From: Paenibacillus sp. HGH0039
Lineage (GTDB): Bacteria > Bacillota > Bacilli > Paenibacillales > NBRC-103111
NCBI RefSeq assembly: GCF_000411255.1
Contig: NZ_KE150413.1
Coordinates: 1,774,580 to 1,838,579, forward strand
Length of the DNA: 64,000 bases
Reading direction: 5' to 3'
Both the position numbers and the translations under genes were made by a program. A model generated the notes under the pieces. It was not told where the DNA came from. It saw only the letters and a list, made by a program, of their open reading frames with translations, and did not search any database. Positions 45,178 to 53,158 of this stretch are shown here, piece after piece. Numbering within the stretch: the stretch's first letter is position 1; each line of letters opens with the position of its first letter.

Positions 45178-45463
45178 GTTGTTTTTTTTTATGGTTTCAA
45201 AGGGATGGGGGCGGTGTAAGAACTGGTATTACCGAGATATAGAGGCGGGTGGGAATTAGAGAGAAGCGTCCTACAACGGGCTGACCCCCATGACAGCAAT
45301 AGTTTTACAGATTGTGCAAATAAAAGCGAACAAATCAAATTAAGTTGATTATGAATTGTCCGCACGGGGTATTTAAAGGTAGACAAGTTTTACTTGGACG
45401 ATATAAACAAGAACTCTTTCTTATAGACAAAATAGACAACTACGAAAGGATCAGGTGACAGAG
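45178..45463. other. Intergenic region before glgC
   Basis: About 280 bases with no convincing gene; it holds the SigB-like promoter described below. No other signal seen. Confidence 0.5.
45347..45372 (+). promoter_or_regulatory. Possible SigB promoter of glgC and the YflT-like gene
   Basis: GATTAT, 14 bases, GGGTAT. The -10 is a perfect SigB consensus; the -35 has four of six bases. Confidence 0.45.
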
Positions 45464-46645
45464 ATGAGAAAACAGAGTGTAGCTATATTACTAGCGGGAG
45501 GTGAAGGTCGCCGACTGGGCGCCCTGACCCAAAATACGGCGAAACCGGCGGTCCATTTCGCGGGCCGCTATCGCATGATCGATTACGCGCTCAGCAATTG
45601 CCGCAACTCCGGCGTCGACACGATCGGTGTTGTCACCCAATACAAACCGGAATCCCTTCATCAGCACATCGGAACAGGTGAAGCTTGGCTCAGTGAAACA
45701 GACAAAGGATGCGTCGAAGTGCTTTGCTCGAACCAGGAGCATGTAATCGGCAACGAATTTACGGGAACGGCTAACGCGGTTTATCAGAACCGCCATTTTA
45801 TCGAAAAGCACGATCCGGAATATGTACTGGTGCTTTCGGGCGACCACATTTACCAAATGGATTACAGCAAAATGATCGAACAGCATCAAAAGCTCGGTTC
45901 GGTCGCGACAATCGCGGTTAAGCCGGTAGGCTGGGACGAAGCGAGCCGCTTCGGAATTATGAACACGGACGAGGAAGGCCGCATTGTGGAGTTTGAAGAG
46001 AAGCCGGCACAGCCGAAGAGCAATCTGGCTTCGATGGGAATTTATGTATTCAACTGGGATTTCCTGAAGAAAGTGCTGGAGCGCGACGATATGTCTGCGG
46101 ATTCTTCCCATGATTTCGGTAAGGATGTCATCCCGATGATGGTCGAGGAAGGTGTTCGCGTTCATTCCTTCTCCTATGAGGGCTATTGGAAAGATGTCGG
46201 CACCATCGACAGCCTCTGGCAGGCACAGATGGACCTGCTGAACGGTTCTCCGCTGATGAGCGAGCTGGAATGGCCGATGTATACGGCCCAGATTGCCAAC
46301 GTAAAGCCGCACGTCGACCGTACGGCCAAAGTGGACCGTTCCCTGATCAGCGAGAACTGCGCCGTGTACGGTCAAGTTCAGAACTCGGTAATCTCTCATG
46401 GAGTTTACATAGGAAAAGGCAGCGTTCTGACGGACTGCGTGATCATGCCGAATGTCCGGATAGGGAACAACGTAAAGCTCCATAAAGCCATTATCGGCGA
46501 GGGAAGCGTATTGTGCGACGGTGTAACGGTAGGCAAGACGGATGCCCAAACGATTAGTGTGGTCGGAGATCATGAGGTGCTGTACAAGATCAACGACAAA
46601 GCTCCGAAAATTTACCTGCCTCGTCTCGAGCAGCGAATCGGTTAA
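45464..46645 (+). CDS. glgC: Glucose-1-phosphate adenylyltransferase
   Basis: Makes ADP-glucose for glycogen. The 393-residue protein shows the nucleotide-binding loop AILLAGGEGRRLGALTQNTA, KPAVHFAGRYRMID, VLVLSGDHIYQMDY and a C-terminal left-handed beta-helix with hexapeptide repeats (VRIGNNVKLHKAIIGEGSVL). No glgA, glgB or glgD is close, so it is an isolated copy. The ATG lies five bases after AGGTGA; a GTG three codons upstream is a weaker choice. It is followed after 13 bases by a stress-protein gene and may be part of the stress response. Confidence 0.94.
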   Translation: MRKQSVAILLAGGEGRRLGALTQNTAKPAVHFAGRYRMIDYALSNCRNSGVDTIGVVTQYKPESLHQHIGTGEAWLSETDKGCVEVLCSNQEHVIGNEFTGTANAVYQNRHFIEKHDPEYVLVLSGDHIYQMDYSKMIEQHQKLGSVATIAVKPVGWDEASRFGIMNTDEEGRIVEFEEKPAQPKSNLASMGIYVFNWDFLKKVLERDDMSADSSHDFGKDVIPMMVEEGVRVHSFSYEGYWKDVGTIDSLWQAQMDLLNGSPLMSELEWPMYTAQIANVKPHVDRTAKVDRSLISENCAVYGQVQNSVISHGVYIGKGSVLTDCVIMPNVRIGNNVKLHKAIIGEGSVLCDGVTVGKTDAQTISVVGDHEVLYKINDKAPKIYLPRLEQRIG

Positions 46646-46658
46646 GGGGGATATTCAG

Positions 46659-47051
46659 GTGAATCATTCCATTATTGTCGTCGACAGCGAGAAGGAAATC
46701 CGCGATGTCATTCGTCAGCTTCAAACCGCCGGGTGCGAACCGCACTGCATTCACGTGCTGTCCGATGAAGCGGTAGACACGGAGGAAATGCTGAGACCGC
46801 GTTATACAAGCCGTATCGGCTTCTCCGCAGAGCAAATGGCCTATACGATGGCGACTATTTTCCGCGGCAGCGGCAGGGCGATGCGCTCCAAGCTCATCTC
46901 GCTGGGGCTGGCGGGAAGTGCGATTCCTTATTATGAAGAAGAAATTTCACGGGGGCGCATTGTGGTCGTGGCGGTTCCCAGCCAGTTTGTTTATGCCTAT
47001 GATGCCAGTTATGCGGATCAACCGATTGAAGCTTCTGCCGCGGGCCAATAA
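46659..47051 (+). CDS. YflT-like general stress protein
   Basis: A 130-residue protein with the plan of the YflT family: SIIVVDSEKEIRDVIRQLQT, then IHVLSDEAVDTEEM, then GRAMRSKLISLGLAGSA and the strand RIVVVAVPS. It is more divergent than the copy at 37184-37621, so the call rests on the order of elements. GTG start two bases after AGG; the 13-base gap to glgC implies one transcript. Confidence 0.65.
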   Translation: MNHSIIVVDSEKEIRDVIRQLQTAGCEPHCIHVLSDEAVDTEEMLRPRYTSRIGFSAEQMAYTMATIFRGSGRAMRSKLISLGLAGSAIPYYEEEISRGRIVVVAVPSQFVYAYDASYADQPIEASAAGQ

Positions 47052-47108
47052 CTCTGTAATCATCCCTTAGCCGCTCATGACCCCAATACGTCTTAGGAGG
47101 GACTCCAG

Positions 47109-47744
47109 ATGAACAAGAAATCACTGACGATGGCGCTGCTTGGCGGTGCGCTGCTTTTCAGCGGCGCTCATGGACTTGAGGTGCCTGCGTCCGCAGGTGC
47201 GGATGACGGACTCATTTCTAAGGCAGCACCTCCTTTGGTTCTTGGCGCTGGAGGCGCCATTACGGAGACAGCGGGATACAAGACGGTTAACGCTAACGGT
47301 ACGGTGACGGCAAAGCCGGCGGTGGTTCCGGCCGAAGAAACGCCTGCAGAGGCGTCCGGCTCCATCAAACTGGAACGCGTAAACGGTATCTCTCTATCCG
47401 ACGATGTGAATACGATTGTGAAGCGGAAGGGAGAGCCGAAATCCATCCGGAAGGATGAATTTTTCGGTGAAACGAAAATTCTTGAGTATCCGGATTGCAG
47501 CGTTGCCGTAGGTGAATATGGGATTGAATATGTAGAAGTTACCCCGGATCACAAACAGATTAATATCGACGGCAAGCCGGTGGCGAATAATTTACAAGCG
47601 CTCGAAAAGACGCTGGGAGAGCCCTACTGGGTGGCCGAGGACGGCCTGGTCTTTACGCAGGACAATCAAGCGCTGAAATTGTTCGTAGACCCTGACAGCG
47701 GTCAGTTAAAATCGGTTCATTTCTTCTCCAGCGTTACGGAATAA
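47109..47744 (+). CDS. Secreted protein of unknown function
   Basis: A 211-residue protein with a signal peptide (MNKKSLTMALLGGALLFSGA; cleavage likely near residue 27), a low-complexity Ala/Thr/Pro part to about residue 80, and a C-terminal domain made of two similar halves: VKRKGEPKSIRKDEFFGETK and LEKTLGEPYWVAEDGL, each followed by a beta hairpin. I do not recognise the family. AGGAGGGACTCC precedes the ATG. Confidence 0.75.
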   Translation: MNKKSLTMALLGGALLFSGAHGLEVPASAGADDGLISKAAPPLVLGAGGAITETAGYKTVNANGTVTAKPAVVPAEETPAEASGSIKLERVNGISLSDDVNTIVKRKGEPKSIRKDEFFGETKILEYPDCSVAVGEYGIEYVEVTPDHKQINIDGKPVANNLQALEKTLGEPYWVAEDGLVFTQDNQALKLFVDPDSGQLKSVHFFSSVTE

Positions 47745-47779
47745 GGGTTCACTAATCGAAAACCAAGTAGTAGAAACAG

Positions 47780-47802
47780 GCCCGCGCCAAGCGGGCTTTT
47801 TT
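47780..47802 (+). terminator. Terminator after the secreted protein gene
   Basis: Perfect arms GCCCGC and GCGGGC with a five-base loop and six T. Confidence 0.9.
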
Positions 47803-48100
47803 GTTATGTCCATTTGGAGCCGATTTTCCTGACTGGATTAAGCTCGATCTGCTGCCGGACCAGATAACGCAGCAGCTGGCGGCGACAGGAACGGGAGAAG
47901 TAAAAGGCATTGAAGCCCGTCCGGAGTAGGCGTAAGACTCTTCATGTCATCAAGATGTCTCTACAGCTACTCCTGATTAAGAGAGGAGAGAGTTATCACG
48001 CCCGCATCGCTCTTCGTACAGCTCCGGCGTGATGCAGCGTCGCATGACGGTAAGTCGGATACCTGAACGGCGAAGAGAGAGCCCGTGTAACGAGACACAA
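47803..48100. other. Intergenic stretch with a possible coding remnant
   Basis: No intact gene. The frame ending in TAG at 47927-47929 reads as plausible protein over about 35 codons (for example DFPDWIKLDLLPDQ) but has no start or ribosome site, so it could be a decayed gene end. The rest shows nothing I can name. Confidence 0.3.
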
Positions 48101-48127
48101 AAAATCAGCCTTGCAAGAAGGCTGATT
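48101..48127 (-). terminator. Terminator after the small membrane protein gene
   Basis: Arms AATCAGCCTT and AAGGCTGATT with a T run on the minus strand. Confidence 0.85.
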
Positions 48128-48139
48128 GAAGGAGATCTA

Positions 48140-48298
48140 TTAAAATTTAGGGAATACATATTTAACGAGGAAGTAAAGGAAACCAAAGAAAATGATGAGA
48201 TAGGCCGCATATTTGATAAAAGTTGAAGCGACGGCGCTAGAATCCGATCTTTTCTCAATGTGCCTCTGCTCGATGTCGACATTCTTGTCTTGATCCAT
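48140..48298 (-). CDS. Small single-span membrane protein downstream of dps
   Basis: A 52-residue protein: a charged N-terminal half (MDQDKNVDIEQRHIEKRSDS) and one membrane helix (IKYAAYLIIFFGFLYFLVKY) ending VFPKF. AAGGAGG lies seven bases before the ATG and a good terminator follows the stop, so it is a real gene even though it is short. It starts 40 bases after the dps stop on the same strand and is probably co-transcribed with it from the SigB-like promoter. Function unknown. Confidence 0.8.
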   Translation of the reverse strand: MDQDKNVDIEQRHIEKRSDSSAVASTFIKYAAYLIIFFGFLYFLVKYVFPKF

Positions 48299-48338
48299 GG
48301 GTAATCCTCCTTCCTTCACCAGATCAATTGCGGTAGTC

Positions 48339-48800
48339 TTAATCGTTTATGTAAGACTCCAGCATCCAGATGTGTTTTTCAAGGTTGGTGCAGATTTCAG
48401 TCAGCATATCCGCCGTACCGTGGTCGCCTTCGTTCTCGGCGGTTTCGATCGCTTCCTTGGATTCTTCCGTAATGGTGCGGAAGTCCTGGATCAGCGCTTC
48501 TACCATTTGGCCGGCATTGCGCTCCGGAGAAACTTCTTTGATAGAAGAATTCGTTTGGAATTCTTTCGTTGTGGAAAGCGGGCTTCCCTGAAGTCCGAGG
48601 ATACGTTCGGCAATCGTGTCGAGGTAAAGATCGGCTTCTTTATAGAGCTCTTCGAATTTTACATGGAGAACGAAGAACGAAGGGCCTTTGAGGTACCAAT
48701 GGAACTGATGCAGCTTGACGTACATGACACCCCAGTTTGCCACTTGCTTATTAAGTAAAGTTACGGTTTGTTTTTCTTTAGCTGTAGATGTTTTAGCCAT
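48339..48800 (-). CDS. dps: Dps-family DNA-protecting ferritin
   Basis: A 153-residue four-helix protein of the mini-ferritin family that stores iron and protects DNA from peroxide. The ferroxidase signature HQFHWYLKGPSFFVLHVKFE, EADLYLDTIAERILGLQG is present with the expected His, Asp and Glu. The first 20 residues form a Lys/Thr-rich tail. The ATG follows AAGGGAGGAA, and a SigB-type promoter (GTTTCG, 14 bases, GGGTAA) lies upstream, as for dps of B. subtilis. Confidence 0.95.
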   Translation of the reverse strand: MAKTSTAKEKQTVTLLNKQVANWGVMYVKLHQFHWYLKGPSFFVLHVKFEELYKEADLYLDTIAERILGLQGSPLSTTKEFQTNSSIKEVSPERNAGQMVEALIQDFRTITEESKEAIETAENEGDHGTADMLTEICTNLEKHIWMLESYIND

Positions 48801-48847
48801 TGTTTATTTCCTCCCTTTAACTCTGAATAGTCGTGTCTACAAGCTCA

Positions 48848-48873
48848 TTACCCGCAGCTACCCCCGGCGAAAC
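48848..48873 (-). promoter_or_regulatory. SigB promoter of dps
   Basis: Minus strand: GTTTCG, 14 bases, GGGTAA, 48 bases before the dps start codon. Confidence 0.75.
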
Positions 48874-48900
48874 AAGGCAAATTATAGCGGGAAATCCGGT

Positions 48901-48926
48901 GTTTCAAAGTGCCCGGCAGGTGGTAA
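48901..48926 (+). promoter_or_regulatory. Possible SigB promoter of the DUF948 gene
   Basis: GTTTCA, 14 bases, TGGTAA. Good -35 and imperfect -10; divergent from the dps promoter. Confidence 0.35.
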
Positions 48927-48994
48927 AACTGAGATAAGCCGGTCGATTCGGCAGGTTCATGAGCAGGGTTCACGTATAAGGGAGGGGATAGCTT

Positions 48995-49453
48995 ATGATA
49001 TGGCAAATTAGCTTAGCGGTTATTGCAATTGCCTTTGTGGTGCTCGTCGTTTTTCTGGTGAAGACACTCCGGTCGGTGACCGATCTCGTTGCCCAGACCA
49101 ACCAGACCATTCAGCAAGTTCAGCAGCAGGTGACGGTGGTAAGCCAGGAAGCAAACGAACTGCTTCGTCATACCAATGAGGTTAGCCTGGACGTACGCAA
49201 CAAGCTGCATGCGCTCGACAAAACCTTTTATACCATTAAAAATGTCGGGGATGTGGTAAGCGAGATTACGACTTCCGTGCGCCAAACCTCGGCTACCGTA
49301 ACGAATACAATGAGAAACAAAGTGGAGAAAGAGCTGAACTCTCCGAAAAGCATCGTGAACCGAATCGCGCCTCTGGTTCCGGTAGCGGTCGATATGTGGA
49401 AGAGATTGAAGCAGAGCCGCACGACGAACAGCAAAAGCGTAGCCGTCAAGTAA
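48995..49453 (+). CDS. DUF948 (YtxG-like) membrane-anchored coiled-coil protein
   Basis: A 152-residue protein with an N-terminal membrane helix (WQISLAVIAIAFVVLVVFLV), a long coiled-coil region rich in Gln, Thr and Val (about residues 25-110, QTNQTIQQVQQQVTVVSQEA), and a basic end. This matches the DUF948/YtxG general stress proteins, whose role is unknown and which often pair with YtxH; a YtxH gene is present at 53.3 kb. ATG after GGGAGGGGA. Confidence 0.82.
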   Translation: MIWQISLAVIAIAFVVLVVFLVKTLRSVTDLVAQTNQTIQQVQQQVTVVSQEANELLRHTNEVSLDVRNKLHALDKTFYTIKNVGDVVSEITTSVRQTSATVTNTMRNKVEKELNSPKSIVNRIAPLVPVAVDMWKRLKQSRTTNSKSVAVK

Positions 49454-49514
49454 GACGGCTTCTTACAAAGAATAGCCCTAAGCGGGCTGGTAAAAACAAG
49501 AAAGATAAAAAGTT

Positions 49515-49540
49515 GTTTCACTTGGAATTAGGGCGGGTAA
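49515..49540 (+). promoter_or_regulatory. SigB promoter of rsbV-rsbW-sigB (autoregulation)
   Basis: GTTTCA, exactly 14 bases, GGGTAA, 60 bases before rsbV. Autoregulation of this operon by SigB is known in Bacillus. Confidence 0.85.
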
Positions 49541-49599
49541 AGTAAGTAGTATGTGCAGCAATTATAAATGGTGGGTCATTGACTAAGGAGGACAAATAA

Positions 49600-49935
49600 A
49601 TGGTGCAAGAGAACAAATTCAGAATGGAAAAACAAATTACAGATGATGATAACATCATTTCTTTGATCGGGGAGCTGGATCTTTCCAAGGCATCCGAGTT
49701 TAATACAAACGTGGACCCGTTTGTGCAAGATGTGGGACGCAAACTAATTCTCAATCTTAAAGAACTGACATACATCGACAGCACGGGAATCGGAGTTATC
49801 CTTACGATTATCAAAACCCGTCACGCTTTAAAAGCGCCTTTTGCGGTTGAGAATATCCCTCCCAAGGTCCAGAAGCTGTTTGACCTTACGGGGTTGACAC
49901 CGTTTTTGTCGGCTGTAGCGAATACTGTGAACTAA
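49600..49935 (+). CDS. rsbV: Anti-anti-sigma factor RsbV
   Basis: A 111-residue STAS-domain protein. When unphosphorylated it binds RsbW and frees SigB. The phosphorylation-site segment TYIDSTGIGVILTI has the target serine at about position 61. ATG after AAGGAGGACA. First of three tightly packed genes and the expected substrate of the REC-PP2C phosphatase at 38.1 kb. Confidence 0.95.
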   Translation: MVQENKFRMEKQITDDDNIISLIGELDLSKASEFNTNVDPFVQDVGRKLILNLKELTYIDSTGIGVILTIIKTRHALKAPFAVENIPPKVQKLFDLTGLTPFLSAVANTVN

Positions 49936-49955
49936 GAAAGGAAAGAAAAGGGTCT

Positions 49956-50405
49956 ATGGAATCCAAAAATCGTAATGTGAGTTTAACGCTGCCTGCTGAA
50001 GCTGAATACATCGATCTCGTCCGTTTGACGCTCTATGGAATCAGCTCCAAGATGGGTTTCTCTTATGAAGATATCGAAGATATGAAAGTCGCCGTTTCAG
50101 AGGCTTGCAACAACGTTGTGGTTCACGCTTACGAGCCGGGCCAGGGCGGCAAAATGGAAGTTCATTTCGAAGAGGTGGACGGCGGCATTAAAATTATCGT
50201 GCAGGATCAGGGTCTCAGCTTTGACCATGTCACGAAAGTGGGTTCCGCCGACTCTTTGCACAACAAATCACTCGATGAAGTGAGCAGCGGCGGCCTCGGA
50301 TTATATCTCATGCAAGCCCTGATGGACGATGTAGAGGTGAAAGGGGATCATGGGACTGTTGTAATCTTAACGAAGCTGGTCAGCAAAAGTGAGGAAATGG
50401 TATGA
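49956..50405 (+). CDS. rsbW: Serine kinase / anti-sigma factor RsbW
   Basis: A 149-residue GHKL-fold kinase that both binds SigB and phosphorylates RsbV. ATP-site boxes are clear: N box AVSEACNNVVVHAYE, G1 IIVQDQGLSFD and G2 SSGGLGLYLMQALMD. The ATG follows AAGGAAAGAAAAGGG. It overlaps sigB by four bases (ATGA), the normal coupling of the two. Confidence 0.95.
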   Translation: MESKNRNVSLTLPAEAEYIDLVRLTLYGISSKMGFSYEDIEDMKVAVSEACNNVVVHAYEPGQGGKMEVHFEEVDGGIKIIVQDQGLSFDHVTKVGSADSLHNKSLDEVSSGGLGLYLMQALMDDVEVKGDHGTVVILTKLVSKSEEMV

Positions 50406-51181
50406 AATTACAATCCGAGAGGAAAGAGATGGAGCATATCCATGATCTGATTCGACAGTATCAGGAAACCGAATGCAATGATATCGCTACCTCTTTGCTT
50501 ATTCAATACGAGTCTACTGTGAAAATGGCCGCAGCGAAGATGTCCCGCAACCGTCCGGATCTGTATGAAGATCTGATCCAAATCGGGCAAATCTCCCTGT
50601 TGAAGCTGTTTAAGCAGTTTGACCCTTCTCACGGTGTGCAGTTTGATGCTTATATGATGAAGAGCATTATCGGCCACATGAAGAATTATCTTCGTGACAA
50701 GTCCTGGTATATTCAGGTTCCGAGACGGATTAAAGAAAAAGGATTTCAGATCCAGCAGGCGATCGATCATCTGACGATGCGGCTGGAGCGATCTCCCAAT
50801 GTGAATGAGATTGCGGAAGAGCTGAATCTGACTGTCGAGGAAACGATTGAAATTTTGGCCGGACGTGAATGCTATCATTATGTGTCCTTGGACATGCCGC
50901 TTTCAACGGAAGAGAACGGGTCGACGATTGGCGATGTACTGGGTACTCAAGTGGATGAGTATCTCAATGTCGACAATAAACTCGATTTGCAGGAGGCGCT
51001 GAGCCACCTCAAGCCTGAGGAGCAGAAAGTCCTGATGCTGGCTTACGTGGATGGATATTCGCAAAGAACCATCGCCCAGGATCTTGGCGTTTCTCAAATG
51101 AGCGTATCCCGTATTCAGCGCAGGGCGCTGGATAAGCTGCGCAAATATTTCGAGAAGAACAAGCCGGGCGAAGGAGCTTGA
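50402..51181 (+). CDS. sigB: RNA polymerase sigma factor SigB
   Basis: General stress sigma factor of 259 residues, sigma-70 group 3. Region 2 shows YEDLIQIGQISLLKLFKQFDPSHGVQFDAY (shortened view: DLIQIGQISLLKLFKQFDP), region 3 the PNVNEIAEELNLTVEETIE helix pair and region 4 the helix-turn-helix YSQRTIAQDLGVSQMSVSRI. No upstream rsbR-rsbS-rsbT stressosome genes occur here, so its inputs are probably the kinase and phosphatase cluster at 38-45 kb. Confidence 0.95.
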   Translation: MKLQSERKEMEHIHDLIRQYQETECNDIATSLLIQYESTVKMAAAKMSRNRPDLYEDLIQIGQISLLKLFKQFDPSHGVQFDAYMMKSIIGHMKNYLRDKSWYIQVPRRIKEKGFQIQQAIDHLTMRLERSPNVNEIAEELNLTVEETIEILAGRECYHYVSLDMPLSTEENGSTIGDVLGTQVDEYLNVDNKLDLQEALSHLKPEEQKVLMLAYVDGYSQRTIAQDLGVSQMSVSRIQRRALDKLRKYFEKNKPGEGA

Positions 51182-51210
51182 CTCGTTCATGCAGCAATAG
51201 AACCTGCAGA

Positions 51211-51243
51211 AAAGAACACGTTGTTACAGCGTGTTCTTTTTTA
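51211..51243 (+). terminator. Terminator of the sigB operon
   Basis: Perfect arms AAAGAACACG and CGTGTTCTTT, followed by T. Confidence 0.9.
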
Positions 51244-51268
51244 ATGACATCATACCGGTAAAGGAAGG

Positions 51269-52216
51269 GTGCACATGGAAGATAAAGAGCTGGAATCTTC
51301 ATCGAATTGGGTTTGGCACGACCTGCATGATAAGGACGGAGATCTCAATGTAGCGATCGATAAGCTGCCCGAAGACTTGAAGCCGCTCGTGAAACAGGCC
51401 GCAGCGGAACCGTTCGAGGCCCGTTTATATCGTAATAAAGGAAGTGAGTTGCTGGAGGGAGCTTTCTATTACGATTTTGACTCCGAATGCCGGGAAGGCA
51501 CTCCGATCTTTCATTTCCTAGTCAACGAGGATCATCTGGTTACGATTAATTTCAAAGAAGAGCTGTTGGCTCCCTTCGATCCGGACTTGATCCGGGAACA
51601 GGCATTGAATGCCAAGAATGCGCTTGAAGGTCTTTTCGTTATCCTGGGCTATATTGCGGAGCGGCTGCTCCATGTTCTGACGGATTATGAGAAAAGAATG
51701 CGCCAGGTCGGGGAGCATATGAGAAAAAGAAACAATTCCAAGCTGCTGGACCGCATTCTTGACCGCCGGCACGAGCTGCTCGATATGACTAAATGGGTGC
51801 GTCCGCTCAAAGACACGATGATGACGACCAAAGAGCTGTTTGTCGAGAATATGGAAGAAGGATTGGAACACCGCAGAATGTGCATCAAAATCGAGAGGAT
51901 TATGACGCGGCTGAAGCTGTATACGGAAGAGGTAGAGGCTCTGCTGGCGCTGGATACGAGTATTGCGAACTACCGGGGGAATGAGATTACGAAGACCTTG
52001 ACGGTCTTTACGGCCGTATTTGCGCCGCCTACGATGCTGGCGGGGATATGGGGCATGAACTTCGAGAATATGCCGGAGCTGAAGTGGACGGCTGGCTATT
52101 ATCTGGCTCTCGGGCTCATTGTGGCTTTGCCGATCGTCGTCCTTGGCTGGCTGCATTGGAAGGGCTGGACGGGCGATATTATCAAAGGGAAAAGTAAAAA
52201 TTCCAATCTGAAATAA
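51269..52216 (+). CDS. CorA-family magnesium/divalent cation transporter
   Basis: A 315-residue protein: a large cytoplasmic N-terminal domain, a long helix and two C-terminal membrane helices (about 252-272 and 280-298) separated by the signature GMN in IWGMNFENMPEL. The GTG at 51266 and the ATG at 51272 are alternatives to the ATG at 51269. Family members carry Mg2+, Co2+ or Zn2+; which one cannot be told. It lies 88 bases after sigB behind a terminator, so it probably has a promoter of its own. Confidence 0.9.
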   Translation: MHMEDKELESSSNWVWHDLHDKDGDLNVAIDKLPEDLKPLVKQAAAEPFEARLYRNKGSELLEGAFYYDFDSECREGTPIFHFLVNEDHLVTINFKEELLAPFDPDLIREQALNAKNALEGLFVILGYIAERLLHVLTDYEKRMRQVGEHMRKRNNSKLLDRILDRRHELLDMTKWVRPLKDTMMTTKELFVENMEEGLEHRRMCIKIERIMTRLKLYTEEVEALLALDTSIANYRGNEITKTLTVFTAVFAPPTMLAGIWGMNFENMPELKWTAGYYLALGLIVALPIVVLGWLHWKGWTGDIIKGKSKNSNLK

Positions 52217-52280
52217 ACGGCCGTGCCCCGTTAGGGGCGAATCCGGCATTTTGGATGACGGGCGATTGTCGGAAGAAATC

Positions 52281-52307
52281 GTTTCAAGTAGAGGGGAACA
52301 TGGGTAA
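52281..52307 (+). promoter_or_regulatory. SigB promoter of the 52364 gene
   Basis: GTTTCA, 15 bases, GGGTAA, 57 bases before the start codon. Confidence 0.7.
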
Positions 52308-52363
52308 ATAATAACCATACCCAATTAAAATGAATTCCCACTATAATGAAGGCGGTGAGTCTT

Positions 52364-52678
52364 ATGACAGTCAAATATACGATCGACTGTGAAGGCAGCG
52401 AGATTCTGGTTCGTGAAGTTGACGGAGCAACTTATCAGCTTTGTATACGTGCTAGTACGAACCCGCTTGGCAATGGGAATATTTTGGAAACGTATTCAGA
52501 ATTCTACCGTGCGGTCCGTGCAGCCGATCATTTTTGTGAAACCTACGCCAAGGCGAAAGAAAACGGGTTCTACCTGCAGGAGACTTTCCTGGTAAAGCCG
52601 GATAAACATCCGATTCCGGTCAGCAAAATTCTGAACGAAGAGATGCAGAGGGAACAAGTGAATGCACTCTTTGCGTAA
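52364..52678 (+). CDS. Small protein of unknown function, likely SigB-regulated
   Basis: A 104-residue soluble protein, alpha/beta, with TVKYTIDCEGSEILVREVDG at the start and a helix FYRAVRAADHFCETYAKAKE. No family recognised. The second ATG of the open frame is preferred because AAGGCGGTGAG precedes it with correct spacing. It has its own SigB-type promoter and its own terminator, so it is a single-gene unit. Confidence 0.8.
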   Translation: MTVKYTIDCEGSEILVREVDGATYQLCIRASTNPLGNGNILETYSEFYRAVRAADHFCETYAKAKENGFYLQETFLVKPDKHPIPVSKILNEEMQREQVNALFA

Positions 52679-52689
52679 TAAAAATAACG

Positions 52690-52729
52690 ACAGTCCGGGG
52701 CAGAGCCATCTGCTTCCGGGCTGTTTTTT
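52690..52729 (+). terminator. Terminator after the 52364 gene
   Basis: Arms ACAG-CCGG-GGCAGA and TCTGC-CCGG-CTGT, then six T. Confidence 0.85.
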
Positions 52730-52787
52730 GTAGGATATAAAAGGAAGACGGAAGGGGTGCCTCCTATACGATATAGCCGTAAATAAA

Positions 52788-52824
52788 AAGACCGCCCTGA
52801 GCCGATAGCCGGCTTGGCAGTCTT
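52788..52824 (-). terminator. Terminator of the minus-strand DUF5665-like gene
   Basis: Minus-strand arms AAGACTGCC and GGGCGGTCTT flank an AGCCG/CGGCT stem, followed by T. Confidence 0.75.
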
Positions 52825-52828
52825 CGTT

Positions 52829-53158
52829 TTATTTATACATATCCACGTAGGATACGAGCTTCGCGATAAATTCTCCGATGATCGGCATGGATAGGAACTG
52901 GGAAACAATCCAGCCGAGCAGAGCGACTACAACCGTCGTACCGATCGTCAGCCCTAAGCCTCTGGCCAGGCCGGCAGTGAAATTCGTAATAATCCGTTTG
53001 CGCGGATTGAGATAATTTTCGATCACATCTTTATACTCGGAGCGTTCCAGGATGGTAGCAAGGCGTTCCAGCGCCAATTCCTTCCGGCTCGGTTCCTGGG
53101 AAGGAATCGGTACCTCTCCAGGGACTCTGCGCTCACGGGGGGGAGAAGAATGTCTCAT
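52829..53158 (-). CDS. DUF5665-like membrane protein
   Basis: A 109-residue protein with a charged helical N-terminal half (ELALERLATILERSEYKDVI) containing NYLNPRKRIITNFTAGLARG, and a membrane segment LGLTIGTTVVVALLGWIVSQ followed by a second weakly hydrophobic helix. This is the pattern I associate with DUF5665, of unknown role. ATG (MRHSSPP) after AAGAGGTG; eighteen upstream codons were excluded. Third gene of the minus-strand stress group. Confidence 0.68.
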   Translation of the reverse strand: MRHSSPPRERRVPGEVPIPSQEPSRKELALERLATILERSEYKDVIENYLNPRKRIITNFTAGLARGLGLTIGTTVVVALLGWIVSQFLSMPIIGEFIAKLVSYVDMYK

